In this document: positions 32,805-42,253 of the stretch, piece by piece | Position numbering within the stretch: the stretch's first letter is position 1 | Layout of the letters: the number at the start of each line of letters is the position of its first letter | Source of the DNA: Chrysoporthe austroafricana | Lineage: Eukaryota; Ascomycota; Sordariomycetes; Diaporthales; Cryphonectriaceae | Assembly (NCBI GenBank): GCA_001051155.2 | Contig: JYIP02000006.1 | Location: 3,906,001-3,970,000 of the forward strand | Direction of reading: 5' to 3' | DNA: 64,000 nucleotides | Translations under genes and position numbers: made by a program | Notes under the pieces: generated by a model | Seen by the model: only the letters and a program-made list of their open reading frames with translations | The model's database searches: none | What the model was told of the DNA's origin: nothing

Positions 32805-34469
32805 CTACTTCTTGCTGTCCTCCTCATACATCTTCAGATAAGTCGCCCGCAACCTCATCTGCAGGTGCTCATCCGCCGTGATCGCCTTCCTCTCCGGGTC
32901 CGGGTTCCCGCCCCTATCGAAACCTGCCTCCGGCTTGTGGTTCCTCACGCGCTCACTCGGCACGGCCTCCAACGTCGTGGTCCCAACAGGGTGACAGAAG
33001 AAGGCGATACTGTACCTCGGCTCGTCGCCGCTCTCGCCGTCGACGCCGTTGCCCCTTCCGGGAGGAGGGAAGACGACGCGGTGCACGGTGCTCCGCAGCA
33101 GGCCGTTGGTCCAGTAGGACAGCAGGTCGCCGATGTTGACGAGGATGGGCGGGGCGGGGTCGTTCTCGGTGCCCGGGGGGGAGACGGGGACGGGGGCCCA
33201 CAGGCCGCGGCCGGTGTCGATCTCCAGCCCCGCCTGGCCCCGGAGCCGGAAGAGCAGGGTGATGCTGCCGTAGTCCGAGTGCGCGCCGGCCCGGACGTCC
33301 TCGGCCGTCGGGTTGAGGGCGGCGGCGGCGGCGGGGAGGGAGGAGAGGGGCGGGTAGTAGAGCAGGCGCAGGATGCTGCCTGAGGGCCCGCCCTCGCGGC
33401 GGTGGCGGTCGCGGAAGAACGTGGGCGGGGAGACGGCGAGACCGATGCCGAGGAGGTGGTTTATCTTGAGGGAGAGGTTGTAGCAGTGGTCATCTGGGAG
33501 AGGGTTCTGGTGTGAGCAGGGGGCGCAAGGAGCGGCGAGCGGGTGCAGGGGAGCTTGTTGCATTCTTCGAGGGGCTGTAGATGCTAGTACCGTAGTACTA
33601 TGTAGACTCGTCTGAGATTGTCCTGCCCCGGACAGAAGCTGGATCACTTTTTCCGAGACACCGAGATGTGATGTGTCTTGTGACAGCTCCCTGCCAGGCA
33701 CGGCCCAGGGAATAGTGAGACAAAACAACGACATGGCATGACCGGTCAGGAATATCCTTCTCTCCTCACCGTGGGATGGCGCCTGAAGGGATAGATACGG
33801 CCTGTCGGGTGAAGCCCTTGTTTCTTTGGGGCGAGGGAGGGGCGTTGCAACGACGAGGGTGGAGTGAGAATGGACGTACAGAAAGCATTGACCTGGCTCT
33901 CATACGGGATGAAGCTCTCTGGCAAGGCCTGCTGGGCCTTCCCATCAGCAAAAGGCCCAAAATTGAAGGCTCTTTCATGATGTTCAGCCGTTAGCGACGT
34001 GCCGGTGACTACCAGTGAGATGCTCAGTCGAATGGACTCACTCTTTAAAATCGCCAACCTACATAAGTTAGACTATGGCTCCTTCACAGACTTCCAGGGG
34101 GGGACAGTGTCCAACATACCCTCTGGTTCTGGGGATCCAGGGTCTCATAGTTCATGCCCGACCAGCCCCGATTGTTCTTCTGAATAGTGCACTTCTGCTT
34201 CTCCTCCAGAGGCGCACTAAAGATCTTCTTGCCCTGTGATTTGCCACGGGTCAGCACGAGAAGGCGTTCCGAGCACGGGTTGCGGGCGGGATGCTTACCA
34301 GAACAAATGCATTTTCCACGGCCTCCACGGGGATATCAGCCCCTCTGTTTCGGATATAGACGAAGCCGTGCTCGACGGCGGCTTCCACCAGCTCCCTGGC
34401 CACCGCGGCCTGCTCCTCAGCGCCGGCGGCGGAGATGTCGATGACGGGGATCTTTGCGGCTGACGACAT
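32805..34469 (-). CDS. 2-oxoglutarate/Fe(II)-dependent oxygenase (IPNS-like)
   Basis: Member of the isopenicillin N synthase-like 2OG-Fe(II) oxygenase family, which hydroxylates or desaturates small molecules. Five exons: 34469-34299, 34233-34120, 34058-34042, 33971-33880 and 33493-32805, giving 360 aa. The DIOX_N region (IPVIDISAAGAEEQAAVARE, then GFVYIRNRG) is intact. The iron triad is H203, D205 (HSDYGSITLL) and H269 (STVHRV), and the 2OG-binding Arg-x-Ser is in PRYSIAFF. The third exon is a 17-nt micro-exon that rebuilds VGDFKEAFNFGPF. The last intron is 386 nt, long for this window. No secondary-metabolite cluster is around it, so its substrate is unknown. Confidence 0.9.
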
Positions 34470-35838
34470 GGCACCTGCTGCGATGAGCTGGGGAGGAGAA
34501 GGTCTGGGAGGGGCTCCTTCTGAAGCTCGGGCGTGATGTCTCCGCAGTCGTCATGTCGTGCGACCTGCTGCCGGTCCCGATAGGGCGCCACCGAGAGGCC
34601 TACGAGATAAGTCGTTAGTCGTGAGCCGGCGCCAAGCACAGTAGTGAGGCTATCTCGTTACGTAATCACGACACGCCGACGTACAGCCTTATTGTTTGTT
34701 GTTCGCAGGCTGCCAATGCTTTTTCCTCGCTACATTTTTTCTTTTTCAGCGCAAGGCCACCACAGCTCACAAATGACATGCAGAAACTGCGGTGCTCCTC
34801 GTTCATTCCGTGCTCACAGCTCACCGCGGAAAAGCAACGTGCGGAGAGCCGGTGTTTCTCGCTCCTCGAGAGCCATATCTAATACCTAGTATAAGAATAT
34901 GTTGTAGAACGGTCGGTCCAGATTGCCCATGAATTCCCTCGAAGGGCATTGGGTGCTTACTGTGCCGCTCGTCCTTGCGGCAGTACGTACTTGTGCATGC
35001 TGAGCATGATGCAGGGTGGGCGTCGACCCATGCCGCCCCGGCACGCTGGCCGCTTAGTGGCCGCGCAGCACCCCCAGTACAGCACCCAAAACGAACCTCA
35101 GCCCCTACGCCCAGTACAGTAAGTGCTGTGCAGGCGGCGCTAGAGGCCTGGGCCCGTGGACCCCCTCTGCCCCTGCACATGTGGCTCGTGCTCTACCTGG
35201 TACTATGCGTGCTATGGTAGCTCCGTGCAGTGGTGACGATCCGCCAAATCATTTTAGCAACCTTCGCGACCGGGCGTCTCCATTCCAGCTTGTTAGCAGC
35301 AGCGTGGCAGGCTGGCATGGCGCTCGCGCTCCCGTCTCCTTCTTCCGAATGGGCTCTCCTTGATGAGCTAATAATCCCTTCACTCACCTTCACGCTCGCA
35401 TCGTCCGCGTTCGCACCACAGGGCCGGCCGCCTGCTTCCCATCGCCACTGTCCCTCGACGCTCGACGCTCGCTGGCCACAGTCCCAGTCCTGGATTTCAT
35501 CGTCAGCCTGTCGCGGCTGGTCCCCTCCCCCATGCAACCTGTCCCCGATCGTCGCGCCTCGCCCTGCATCGTCTCGCAGTCCTGTCTGGTCCGTCATCCC
35601 TCCCCAATCCCATCTCACGTCGCAGCCGCAGCCGATCGAGGCCCGGCCGTGCCTATCTCTTCTTTGTCGCGACCCGATTACGTTGCTACCAGGCCTAACG
35701 CACCATCAGCACCAGCACCAGCACCAGCACCAGCACCAGCACCAGCACCATCGGCGGCTGTGAATCACAGCCAACCATCAATCACCCCGTAACAGCGCCA
35801 CACACGGCCCATCGGTTTCTCCCTCGCCTCGCCTCGCA
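34470..35838. promoter_or_regulatory. divergent intergenic region with CAGCAC leader repeat
   Basis: This 1.37-kb region lies between the oxygenase (minus) and the Ies1-like gene (plus). The part from about 35400 to 35838 is pyrimidine-rich and probably the Ies1 leader. No gene is seen. Confidence 0.4.
35707..35750 (+). repeat. CAGCAC hexanucleotide repeat
   Basis: About seven CAGCAC units, in the probable 5' leader of the Ies1-like gene, 88 bp before its ATG. Confidence 0.85.
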
Positions 35839-37941
35839 ATGGCAGCCTCACCCTCCTCCGCCGCGGGGACGCCCGACCTCGAGGCCCCGAGCTCTCCTGC
35901 CCCCCGCAGCACCCACTACAACGAGAAGTCCTTCATGACCAACGTCACCGAGGACGAGGACCGGTCCAAGATGGGCACCCCAGAGCCTGGCCCGTCGCGC
36001 CGCCGGAGGGGCCTCGGCGCCGGCAACCACAACGCCATCGGCAAGATCAGGCACCTGAAGAAGGACGACGGCGAGCCCCTCTGGCGCGTCGACATCCAGT
36101 ACGACTTCCTCAAGGCCGTCTTCGACGACGACATGCTCGTCTTCACCAACAGCTGGGAGCCGCACAAGCCCAAGCAGAACTTCGCCGACCTCTACATCGA
36201 CACCATGTCGAGGAGCTCCAAGACCAGCAAGGTCCTTCGCGACAAGCTGCTTAGTGACCGCGAGGCCGCCAAGAACATGGCCATGGTCTGTCTCCTCGTG
36301 AACATCGGTCGCATGAACACCACCCTCAACTGTGAGCCCTCCTCCCCGCTGCTAGCCGTCTACCGCCTCCTCTCCTTGCTGACCCTGACCCGTCCTCCTG
36401 CAGTCTTCCCCGAGATGAGGGCGCAACTGCGCACGTACCACGCCATTCCTTCCCTCCAGGCCCGACAGGACCCCAACTCCTACAAGCAGCTGCAGGACGC
36501 CCCTCGGCTGAAGTCTATACTGAAGGGAGGCTCGGAGGACCGCCTGGAGCCACAGTCGCTGGACGCCATCAAAGTTATGAACATACCGCGGACCAACCCC
36601 GTCAATCTCCTGTTCGTCATCTGCTCCTCGGCGTCCAAGATCGCAGAGCTGCACTTCCCGCCGGGGCGCGAGTTTCACGACCTCATCATGAAGACGAACC
36701 TCAGTAGCAAGTCTCGCGCTCGCGCCTTCCTGTGGATCATGTGGTTCTACCTCGAGTCGGACTTCACCGAAGAGGGCTGTATGGAGAACCCTTTCGGCGA
36801 GGGCGTGGACTACGGCGTAGACGTCGCCAACCAGGGCGTCCCCGTCCTCGATGAGCTGACCAAGGAGGAAGAGGCCGAGGAGAACATCGACACGCAGGAA
36901 GAGATCGAGTTCGGCAGGGGCAAGCAGGCCATGAGGAAGAAGATCATCGAGGCAGATCAGCAGTACGCCCTCGAGAGCAACTCCAAACGTGGGTCCAGGG
37001 CGCGCATGTTTCCAGCCGGCGAGGAGGGCTCGACGATGGGTGTCCTACCTAGGATCAGGCCATCCAAGCACGAGTCCGACATGGATAGCACCCGTTCGAC
37101 CCCTCCGCCACGAGCCCTTGCGAGGCATAAGGATGCCATCGGCGGCTCCAACCGCCGCACGGGCGCACCTCTGAAGTACCAGATCTTCGAGGGTAGTTCC
37201 CCCGGCGGTCCGCAGATGCTCGAGGGCATCGTGGCGAGGAAGCCGAGGCCGCCGACCGCCCACCAGCTTGCTGTAGAGCGGAACAGATCCCAGCGGGTCG
37301 AGTACATCCTCGACCGTGGTATCAGAAAGGCTCATCGAAAGGCACGTCGTGCCCGTAAGATGGACGGTGCCGTGGTTCGGGCGGTGGCGCGCCTGAATCA
37401 TATGGAGGATCCTTTCGAAGATAGCGAAGGCGAGGACAATGTCAACGCGTTGAAGCACCATGCTCTCGTTGGTCCGTCCGCCTATCCTGCCGGCACCGAT
37501 CCGCTGACGGGCAAGAAGTTGTCTTTCCGAGAGCGAGGGTTCGGCGGCCTGGTACCGATGGTCTCGGAGATAGACGACTTTGGTGAGGAGTTCGTCGCGT
37601 ACAATGCATCCCTGCGCCGGGCGGTCCGCCGCCTCAACCGATGGGAAAATCAAGATGGGCCTGATGTAGGCCCTATTGCGCCTGTCAAGAAGGCTAGGCG
37701 AGGGCCACAGAACGGGGAGAGAGATCCCGATGAGACCGAAGAGGAAGTCGACCGTGACGCCGACGCCACGCAGTACTCAATGATGGACGACAGCCTGCTG
37801 GTTCCCGACGCGTCGAGGTCGAGATCCCGCGGTAAGTCTAATGGGGTCGCGGCAAGCTCCAACGGCGACGTCACCATGGAGGACGCCGAAGACTTGAACG
37901 AGGTGGATAAAGAGCTTCTAGGTCTGGCCAGTGATCGCGAG

Positions 37942-37975
<34 letters not shown>

Positions 37976-38079
37976 GCGAGGGCGAGGGCGACGGCGACGG
38001 CGACGGCGAGGACGAGGACCTGGACGACTTGGAGCTTACGATGCTTGGGCGCAAGGAGGTCGCTTCTGACTCTGAGTAA
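35839..38079 (+). CDS. INO80 chromatin-remodelling complex subunit Ies1-like
   Basis: Two exons, 35839-36331 and 36404-38079, giving 722 aa. The conserved block starts at about residue 65 (GKIRHLKKDDGEPLWRVDIQ then YDFLKAVFDD) and continues through MNIPRTNPVNLLFVICSSAS to the helix SKSRARAFLWIMWFYLES. This is the fungal Ies1 signature as I know it. Ies1 is a peripheral subunit of the INO80 ATP-dependent nucleosome remodeller in the nucleus. Basic central regions (KAHRKARRARK) and a strongly acidic tail (DNDNDN, GEGEGDGDGDG) are visible. The 72-nt intron is in frame and open, so retention would insert 24 residues; splicing is favoured because it restores LNFFPEMRAQL. Confidence 0.82.
37942..38008 (+). 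repeat. coding AACGAC/GGCGAC hexanucleotide repeats
   Basis: Five AACGAC units followed by GAGGGC/GGCGAC units encode the alternating Asn-Asp then Gly-Asp/Glu tail of the Ies1-like protein. A six-base period keeps the frame on slippage. Confidence 0.85.
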
Positions 38080-38726
38080 CCTCCGTCACTCCTATCTTCT
38101 TCGAGCTTCTCGTCCGGAGCAATGCAACGACTCGAGACAAGATCCAAGTCGCAGGGTGGGGTGAATCCCTTTGGGCGGTGAATCCCTTTAGTTCCTTCAG
38201 GTTCTAGCAGGGGATCATCTGCTTTGTGTGGTTACGGAGGAAAATCCACAGGGGCCTGTGGCCGTTCAGTTTTCTTTGCGGAGCTGTTTACATTTTTACA
38301 AACATTCTCCAGGTGCTAGGGGAGGAACCGCAGGACAGCCTCGGGTTGCGCCTCGAGACGAGGTGCTAGAATGATACACTGTAGGCGGGGAAAAGTTCTT
38401 ACTAGTTCTGTATTAATACAATGCTAGAGCTTTGGCGGCGCGGCATGCCCGTGAAACGGGGGAACTGGGCCGTCCGCGAGGTAGAGGATCGATCAGTTAC
38501 AGCATACGCATAATGACATGGAGTACAACACACATCATGTAGTCGCGCATCTCTGAGGTTAAGGTTCTTGAAACGGCTCCGGTCGGCTCCCTATTCATAT
38601 ACTCAGAAAGTTCAGCCTCTCATTAGCCACCCCCGTGTCAAGCTTGACATCTTGAAATTGCATAGAGAAAACAAGAAGAAACAGAAAGAGAAAAAAGAAA
38701 GAGAAAAAAAAAAAAAAAAAAACCAG
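38080..38726. terminator. convergent 3' intergenic region
   Basis: The Ies1-like and first HET genes end facing each other here. A run of about 18 A (38705-38722) next to the HET stop codon is T-rich on the HET strand. This is consistent with 3' processing signals, but no precise site can be assigned. Confidence 0.35.
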
Positions 38727-40831
38727 TCAGATTATCTTGATAGCAGCTGGGTCGACACCATCAAATGCAGACTTCTTCACCCAGCGTACCAATCCGACTC
38801 TCCTCAACACATCTGCCCTTCCAGGCACCGGGGCAAATGCTATTCCCATGAGCCTCTCACGAAATCTCTCCTCTTCGTCTGCGCCTAGGCCCGAGGGGAT
38901 ATCTACGGAGGCATAGACTTCCTCGCAGACTGCCAAGCAAGAGACCCGCCGGAGGTCCTGGACTTCCAGCATGATGTCGGGATAGAAGTAGCCTATGGCC
39001 TCACCATCCTCACTGTACAACTGCCTTCTGCACTCATCATCATCGTCGGTCCCAGCCAGGTCATAGTCGAAGACGGCTTGTATGACCTGGCCTAGTACCG
39101 TGATTGAAGCATCCTGGGACGCCCGCGACAAGCCGCGTTCCGTCAGATCAAGGTCTGTCTCCTTGAGCACAATTCTAGACACGAGCGTATAGGTAAGTCC
39201 TTCCCCCGTCCAGGTGACCCTCTGGCTTGCGTAGGTGACCTCGCCGTCCAGCGAGGCCCACGACCAGCTCGGCGCCCGGTACGCCATCGGGCGCCGCGGT
39301 TGGAACGCCGCAAAGCGATGCTTCTCGTCGTCGGGCAGGTCCCGCCTCACCCGCCACAGGAGACACCCGGGGAAGTGCTCCCTCCACAGACCGGCGAGGT
39401 ACGTCCCGCCCGACAGTGACTCCCGCCGGAATTCCTTGGCGAACCCGGCGAGCGCGACCAGCTTGTCGGACTCCTTGGTCAGGAACCGCGACGAGAAGTC
39501 CTCGACCTTGCCGTACCAGCCGTCCCTCTCCGAAGCGGCGCCCAGCCCCTCCGCCGAGAGCACCTGCACCGGGTGCGGGACGTCCTCGTCGTAGCGCCTG
39601 ACCACGCCGTGGGGGATCTCCGCGGAGCCCTTCAGCTCCCGGCACTCCCACAGTAGGGTCGACTGCGAGTAGTGTATCGCCCGGACGGAGAGCTCGCGCT
39701 CCTGGAACGTCCAGGCGCGGGTGCGCAGCGGGTTATGGCCCCACGGGCGGAACTTGTAGAGGTCGTCGCCGTACTCTACGTCCCACTTCAGCGCCGACGT
39801 CTGCGGGCCCTCGAAGCCCGTCTCGAGGAGCCGCACCCGGCGCGCGCCGATGTCCAGGTCGACGTACCGCGAGGCCTGGACCTCCGCCCGCCCGGCGGCG
39901 TTGATCCTGCACCCGCCGTCGCCGTCCTCGGAACTGAGGGCGCATATGGTGCAGTACGCCTCGCGATATACCTCAGCCATCTGCGCGGCCTCCCGCTCCC
40001 AGTCCTGCTCGTCGTCCTGGACGATGCAGAGCGAGTCGATCCACAGGTGCGAGACGCCCAGCTGCCGGGCGATGTCGACGGCGTCTTGGAACGTCCTCGA
40101 CAGATCAGCATACCGTATCCTGTCCCTGTGCGCTTCGACGTTCCCTGCCACGGTCCGGAGGGGCCACTTCGAGGGCGGTCCCCAGCAGTGGCTGAGCGCG
40201 GCGTACGGGACAACGTCTGCCCCAACAGCGGGGGACTCGGCGAGTCGCACGTCTCTGCTGTCCAGGAAGCAGCCCATCTGCAGGAGCCTGGTAGGCCTGA
40301 ACCCGCGCTGGGCCTCGCGGCACTTGGGGTGGTTCTCGATGCAGTTGAACATCCAAGAGGCGATGAGCTCGTGCTGCGCGGGCACCCGGCTGAAGCTCGC
40401 CGGGGCCATGGCGTCTTCTGTTCAAATCGCGGCTGAGCCTCTGACTTGGGGGACCAGGGTCATCTCTCGCGCGTTTGCTTACTCCATGGATAAGGCACCC
40501 GGCAGAAGTGCACCGGAGGCAGCAGGTCATCGACCCCGAGATACAGCGTGACCTGCTGGTGGTAGCTTATGATGGCCCGCGACAGGTGGAGGGGGACCCG
40601 CTCGAGCTCGCGCGGCGACAGGAGCGCCGCCGCACAGTCCCTCATCGTGAACCCGGAGGTCACGACCGCGCACAGGTCGCACCCCGCGGCGGCGCAGCGG
40701 CGCAGGACGTTGAGCGGCGGCACGAGGAGCCGCGGGGCGCCGGGGGCCATGCCACTGATGTCGTTCTCGGGGGCGAAGAAGTCTGGCTCGGCCCGGAGGC
40801 GCGCGAGCAAAGGGCAAGACGCTCTGGCCAT
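38727..40831 (-). CDS. HET-domain (heterokaryon incompatibility) protein 1
   Basis: Two exons, 40831-40483 and 40417-38727, split by a 65-nt intron in phase 1, giving 679 aa. The HET domain shows its three blocks: YAALSHCWGPPSKW, then HLWIDSLCIVQDDEQDWERE, and RAWTFQERELSVRAIHYSQS. HET domains are TIR-related folds that trigger cell death in fungal non-self recognition; most genome copies have no proven partner. Upstream of the domain is a Cys-containing segment (LRRCAAAGCDLCAVV) common to these proteins. Codon use is strongly G/C-ending. A TATATATA box at 40967-40974 lies upstream. An ATG at 40960 is only about 7 bp from it, too close for translation, so the ATG at 40831 is preferred. Confidence 0.92.
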
Positions 40832-40966
40832 GGGGTGCAGCCACTTCTTTCGGCGTCAGGCTGGTCTGTCTGAAGTCCGCTCGCAAATAATACCTGTCGG
40901 CTCGAAGAGTCGAGGAGGTAGACTGGTGGTCGAAGCGGCGCGTCCCGTATCAGCAGACATGTCGCT

Positions 40967-40974
40967 TATATATA
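40967..40974 (-). promoter_or_regulatory. TATA box of HET gene 1
   Basis: The palindromic TATATATA lies 136-143 bp upstream of the chosen HET start. With a start site about 30-60 bp downstream, the 5' leader would be roughly 80-100 nt. The motif is seen directly; its use is inferred. Confidence 0.5.
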
Positions 40975-41637
40975 GATTCCAGGGGGAATGAGGCTCTACT
41001 ATACCAGAGGATTACCTTATTGAAAGTGCAGCCTGCTCCTGCAATGCAACATCAGGCTGTGTTATTCTACCTCTGCTGCCCCGCTTACGGCGGCTGCAAG
41101 AGGGGCAGGGACAGTTGATCCAAGGTCGGGCGACGGGGAACTCAGGGCTGACATGGTCATCATTAGCGTTGAGAGCACTTTCGAGGTGAAAGGCGAAGCG
41201 GAAGTATGTTGGAAGAGAGCATTGCTGGTGGACGAGTCCTCCAGAGATAGCAGGTAAAGGTGTAATATAGGGAGAGTAGAAACATAGCAAGCAGGAAGGT
41301 CGATACTAAACAACCTGTGCTAAGGGCTGATCAGGTCCCTGTATGTGCAGATTCCATAGAGTCCCTATCGAATGACGCTTGCCAAAATCATTCCATTCAT
41401 CTTCTCCTTTCATCCTGGGTAGCATTTAACCGGCAGTGGTTTGAGGTGGTCAGTCCTGATCCGCTCATTCAAGTGGCCAACCAATAGGCCTTTGCTCATT
41501 CCATTGTCAGCCGGGCAAATGAGCAGATAAATAATCAACGGAGCGGAGGACGGTCCCAGAGGCGACAAATATGTTCGTGACGAGCAATGCAATGGTATTG
41601 CTGAAGCGTACCTGTCTGAAATAGATGCCGATAGCGT

Positions 41638-41664
41638 TGTCGATGGCGATGGCGATGGCGATGG
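41638..41664. repeat. GGCGAT hexanucleotide repeat
   Basis: About four GGCGAT units, in the AT-rich gap beside the NLR remnant. Confidence 0.7.
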
Positions 41665-41842
41665 TTGCACTGTTGACAGCTTAGCATAGCTCGTCTATAT
41701 ATAAAGGCCCCTGGGGACCTTTTGGACCCTTTTCACTTGCGGCGTTTGCCTTGTAGCGCCTGCCTTGCCTACTATCCATTACGCCAAGGCTTCCTAAACG
41801 GGCAGCCGTGACAGCAAGCCTTCCTCGTCACTACCCTCTTCA

Positions 41843-42163
41843 TCAACCACGTAGGATTTCATTAAAGTTTTTTTTATGGAGCCAGATATCGTCATTACTG
41901 AAATACGCCTACCACATAAGGACATGAGCTGCAAGTAGATCCTGTTTCTGGATCTGCTCGTATAACAGCTGCCACGTTGAGCACAGTATGCGATCTTGGT
42001 AGGAGCCTAGGCCCGGAATGCTTATATGAAACCTTGCCCACGATTCTTGATAAAGGCGAAAGTAGTTATCGAAACCGACAGAGACATGCCTCAAATATGC
42101 TCCAGAAGTAGCAAGGGCTAGAGGAAGTCTATCAAGCTCTTTTACAAGCCTCAAAAGCATCAA
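41843..42163 (-). pseudogene. degenerate NLR (NB-ARC/NACHT-type) NTPase fragment
   Basis: The translated stretch VKELDRLPLALATSGAYLRH, followed by DNYFRLYQESWARF and YQDRILCSTWQLLYEQIQ, is the winged-helix-proximal part of fungal NB-ARC/NACHT receptors; RLPLALA is the GLPLA motif. The frame stops at TAG (41911-41909) directly after LMW, then continues as AYFSNDDIW, which fits the family's WWAYFDNxD(L/I)W segment. So the TAG appears to replace a Trp codon. Upstream, continuity needs a frame change near 42165. The P-loop, effector and repeat parts are missing. It is a relic, 90 bp from the end of HET gene 2, and shows that an NLR once stood in this HET block. Confidence 0.75.
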
Positions 42164-42253
42164 TATCTGTACCCGTCCTAAATTTCGTCATTGCAACCTG
42201 CGTATTGAAACTAGGTCATAATACGTCCCTCAAACCATATCCCCTTCATCAGG

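Larger units (their letters stand above)
40832..41842. other. intergenic between HET gene 1 and the NLR remnant
   Basis: No intact gene is present. The AT content rises from about 41000. A GGCGAT hexanucleotide run lies at 41638-41664, and a strong TATA-like element at 41696-41707 has no gene after it. Short frames such as 41410-41670 (-) lack ATG and domains. Confidence 0.4.

Noticed and set aside
40832..40960. Upstream ATG at 40960 as the start of HET gene 1
   Set aside because: It lies about 7 bp from a TATATATA box and would precede the likely transcription start. Its frame also does not join the HET ORF by a phase-correct intron.
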